From assembly GCF_009730915.1 (NCBI RefSeq), contig NC_052486.1, positions 19,745,589 through 19,809,588 on the forward strand: DNA of 64,000 nt. The letters are read 5' to 3'. Under the pieces are notes generated by a model, which was not told where the DNA came from, searched no databases, and worked only from the letters and a program-made list of their open reading frames with translations. This document shows positions 60,374 through 64,000 of the stretch, in pieces (the stretch's first letter is position 1; each line of letters begins with the position of its first letter). The stretch is from Dioscorea cayenensis subsp. rotundata (lineage: Eukaryota > Streptophyta > Magnoliopsida > Dioscoreales > Dioscoreaceae). The position numbers and the translations under genes are program-made.

Positions 60374-60780
60374 TGTTAAGAAAAAAATTTTAGAAGAGAG
60401 AAGATTGAAAAGACACCACAATAACTATGAGATGTTTTTGTTGTTGTCAAACTTACCAAGAGATAACAATTTTGTGGTGGATCATCTATTTTCTCTCACA
60501 CACACAAGAATATTGAGAAGAAGAAGATGATAAAGATAATAGAACCTCCTTCCTTACTTCCTCCTTTTTTCCATTATATCATGTTTTTTCCTTGTTACAA
60601 GACACAGTTTAATACATTAATTAAACATTGGAAAGACTTTCAAGGAGCATTTATAATTCTCATTACCGAGACCAACAACTTACCCATCACTAGCCCACTA
60701 CCTTTTCATATTCCAATACTCATAATAATATATATATATATATATATATTATATTCCAAAACTAAGTTTATTTTCCAAAA
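60374..60780 (-). mobile_element. Probable 3' LTR (part) of the copia element
   Basis: It lies directly downstream (in minus orientation) of a polypurine tract. It contains a TATA-like ATTATAAATGCTCC at about 60646-60659, then a leader-like stretch with CTTGTGTGTGTGAGAG. The minus-strand end TCTTAACA (60374) would fit a CA border. The TG border next to the tract is not clear, so the limits are provisional. Confidence 0.5.
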
Positions 60781-60790
60781 TTCCCCCTTA
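60781..60790 (-). other. Polypurine tract of the copia element
   Basis: TAAGGGGGAA on the minus strand lies just after the end of the RNase H region and before the LTR-like block, the expected place for plus-strand priming. Confidence 0.75.
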
Positions 60791-60799
60791 AACGTAGTT

Positions 60800-63700
60800 C
60801 ACATAAGTTAATTCAATCTCCTTCTTCTTCACATGATCCCAAATAAAATGGAATCGAGTATCAATATGCTTACTCCTTTCATGATGCACCGGATTCTTTG
60901 CTAATGCAATTGCCGATCTGTTGTCAACACAAATCTTGATAACTTCATCATGATGAAGATGAATCTCCTTGAGTAGCTCTTTAAGTCAAATAGCATGACA
61001 AACACATGAGGATGCCGCCATATACTCCACTTCACAAGTAGACAATGTAACAATTGGTTGCTTCTTTAAAAACCAAGTAAAAGACGTATTTCCCATAAAG
61101 AAAACAAATCCAGTGGTGCTTTTTCTATCATCCAAATCTCCACCCCAATCACTATCCGAATAATCAACCAGATGGGAATTTTGAGAAGATGAATGGAATA
61201 AACCATGACTGATAGTACCTTGAATATAGAAAAAAAATCCTCTTAGCGGTTTGCAAATGAGATATCTTTGGTTCCTCCATGTAGCGGCTCACCAACCCAA
61301 CACTATAGAGAATATTGGGTCTTGTACAAGTTAAATAGCCCAAGCTTCCCACCATGATCTTAAATAGAGTAGCATCAATAACTTGGCCTTCACCAATCTT
61401 GGAGAGCTTCACACCACATTCAATCGGTCTACTTACAGGCTTGCAATTGTTCATATTGAACTTCTTGAGAATCTCCTTTGTATATACTTCTTGTGATATG
61501 AAAATACTTTCATTACTTTGCTTCACTTTAATACCAAGGAAAAAAGACATAAGCCCAATACTCTTGAGTCATTGCTTTCTTGAACTCCTTGATCATGTGA
61601 GAGTTATTGCCGGTGAAGATCAAATCATCGACATACAAACAAATTAGCAATACATCTCCCTTGCTATTCACCTTCATATAGAGAGAAAGCTTGTGTGGGC
61701 ATTGAACATAGCCATTTTCTCTGAAAAAACATCAATCCTACTATTACAAGCCCGGGGTGATTGCTTCAAGCCATAAAGTGCCTTCTTTGAGCTTCAAAAC
61801 TTTCTCCCCATGATTCTCATTCACATAACCCATGGGTTGTTCAACATATACCTCTTTCATTAAGATAGCCATTCGAAAATGCCGATTTCACGTCCATTTG
61901 GAATATTTTCCAATAATTTTGAGCCGCCAAAGAAACAAGCAATCTAATAGTCTCCATTTGAGCAACGGGAGCAAATACCTCATCATAATCTATGCCGGCA
62001 CGTTGCTTGTATCCCTTTGCCACCAATCTTGCTTTGTATTTCTCCACCTCACCTTTTGCATTCTTTTTAGCCTTGTAGACCCATTTAACTTCAATGGCTT
62101 CATGCCCTTTAGGAAGAGAGACAAGTTCCTAAGTCTTGTTCTTTTCTATTGATTGAATCTCTTCATCCATAGCTGCTCTCCATTTCTTATCTTTATAAGC
62201 ATCTTCAAACTCTATTGACTCAAAATCGGCAAAAAGACAAAACAATGTTAAATCATTTGTTACCTCATAAAGCTCTTGGAGGCTTCTTGTCTTTTTTGTT
62301 CTTGGGCCATCATCCAAGGATGATAATGCCCGTGAACCAACATGAAAGGTGGTGATGGTGATGGTGAGAAATCATGAATGACCTTCTTTTGATCTTCTTG
62401 AACATCTTCTACATGTATGCCCCAATTCCATGAATCTTCTTCTTTAAAATCTACATCTCTACTAACATGGATCTTCTTTGAAAGTGGATCAAACAATTTG
62501 TATGCTTTTGCTCTTGAATCATAACCAATGAAAATGTACTTTGTGCTTCTATCATCAAGCTTGGTTCTTCTTTGCTCCGGTACATGTGCATAAGCAATGC
62601 TCCAGAACACCTTCAAGTGAGAGATATTTGGCTTTAATCCACTCCATGCCTCTTGAGGAGTCTTGTTCTTTAGACTTCTTGTGGGGCATCTATTAAGCAA
62701 GTAGATGGCACAATCAACCGCTTCCGCCCAAAACCCCTTTGGCAAGTTCTTACTCTTCAACATACTTTGAACCATGTCTAATATGGTTCAATTCTTTCTC
62801 TCAGCAACTCCATTATGTTGAGGAGAATATGGAGCCGTAAGATGGCATTGTACTCCATGTTTTTCACAAAAAACTTCAAAAGCCTTGGAAGTAAACTCTC
62901 CACCACGATCGGAACGCAAAGCTTTGATAGGGAGACCACTTTGCTTCTTGATGTAAGCTTTGAACTTCTTGAAAACCATAAAAACTTCAGACTTCTCCTT
63001 CAAGAAGTAAACCCATGTCTTCCTACTAAAATCATCAATAAAAGTGAGAAAATATCGGTTCTTACCAAATGAGGTAGGAGTGATTGGCCCACAAGCATTG
63101 GCATGAATAAGTTGTAGTGGTTTCCTTGATCAATAAGATGCTTCCTTTGGAAAACTTCCTTCTAGATTGCTTCCCAAGAACACAACTTTGACAAAGTTGC
63201 TCTGGATGATTGATGAATGGCAAGCCTCTCACCATCTCTTTACTTGATAATAACTTGAGACCATCAAAGTTTAGATGACCATACCGAAGATGTCATAGCT
63301 ATGAAGTATCCTTCATACATGCATTGAAGCACTTAGCCACTTCACTTTTTATGTTCAATATGAACATTCTATTCTTTGACATTTCAACCTTTGTTATGAG
63401 AAAATTTCTCTCATCTCTTAGGAAGAGACTACGATCTTTCATGTGTATATCATAGCCTTTTTCCAAAAGTTGTCCCAAGCTTAGGATGTTAGCTAGTCTT
63501 CATGTTCAGAACATAGTAGACATTTGAGATGAATTGATGTTGTCCATTTTTAACCTTATCAAGATTTTACCTTTGCCTTTGACCAAGATCTAGAAAAGTC
63601 ACCAAAAGTAACTTGCCCATCCATTTATTCATCAAGCTCAAAGAACATGTCTCTTCTTCCACACATGTGATTGCTTGCCCCCGTATCAAGACACCAAGCT

Positions 63701-64000
63701 TCTTGCTTGCTTTCTTCTTCTCCTTTGTATGCTAGAAATAGAACACCATCTTCATCCTTTTCAACAAGATTAGCCTTCACATCAACTTTGTTATTCTCAT
63801 TATACTAACAATCCGAAGAATAATGGCTAAACTTCTTGCATGTATAGCATTGAAACATTATGCTTGCTATGTCTTCCTATTCCTCTTATGTATGCTCCTC
63901 TTCCTTGTCCCTCTTGAACTTTGGCATTCATCTTCATCTTGGTGTGTGAGAACTCCTCATCATTGTCCACGTCCAAAACCACGAGCACGACCACGACCTC
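60800..64000 (-). pseudogene. Decayed Ty1/copia gag-pol, runs off the right edge
   Basis: Domains in copia order on the minus strand: gag zinc knuckle CYTCKKFSHYSSDC at 63849-63808, protease [11 protein letters not shown] near 63690-63658, integrase core (RSDRGGEF, CHLTAPYSPQHNGVAERKN) at about 63010-62788, integrase C-terminal part to ~62420, reverse transcriptase (KARLVAKGY, DYDEVFAPVA, QMDVKSAF) from ~62080, YVDD at 61635-61624, the region with GSLGYLTCTRP, and RNase H (about 61200-60815). Integrase before RT identifies Ty1/copia. Several stops and frameshifts break the frame (for example after the protease, in the RT and in the RNase H), so no functional polyprotein can be made. The 5' part and its LTR lie beyond base 64000. 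Confidence 0.92.

Overview
The window is nuclear DNA of a flowering plant. It shows spliced genes of plant-only families (a NACK-type kinesin-7, a CDPK-related kinase, the Golgi Qb-SNARE GOS12 and a SAUR protein), long AT-rich intergenic DNA, telo-box motifs of the AAACCCTAA type and many plant transposons. I cannot name the species. A monocot is possible, but that is only an impression.

Layout. 1-2.5 kb: AT-rich DNA with two MITEs. 2.5-7.9 kb: kinesin-7 gene, + strand, 14 coding exons. 8-27.3 kb: a gene desert made mostly of repeats: a copia-like LTR (10.5-11.8 kb), a long chromovirus-like LTR with tandem repeats (12.3-15.0 kb), a hAT element inside a Mutator-like MITE (17.3-18.3 kb), a Pack-MULE carrying a piece of a sphingolipid gene and itself interrupted by a hAT element (20.8-23.7 kb), another MITE (24.5 kb), and a GC-rich LTR-like block split by a hAT element (25.6-27.3 kb). 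27.6-36.6 kb: CDPK-related kinase, + strand, 11 exons. 38.1-42.0 kb: GOS12, - strand, 6 exons, convergent with the kinase. 42.6-45.2 kb: a PIF/Harbinger-type element. 45.7-48.3 kb: a Ty3/gypsy element with two LTRs and a rearranged interior. 50.4-57.5 kb: a complete-looking Mutator-like element with a perfect 9-bp target duplication, a FAR1-type transposase gene stopped by one TAG codon, and captured host exons on the opposite strand. 58.2-58.6 kb: a His-rich SAUR gene. 60.4-64.0 kb: a decayed Ty1/copia element on the - strand that runs off the window.

The four host genes are unrelated functionally: cytokinesis or microtubule transport, protein phosphorylation, Golgi vesicle fusion and auxin-linked growth. 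The most interesting content is transposon biology. Two separate Mutator-like elements each carry recognisable exon fragments of host genes (3-ketodihydrosphinganine reductase in one, the AP-3 sigma adaptin in the other). The second of these also carries a nearly intact transposase. All splice sites and domains were read by eye from the sequence. No database search was run.
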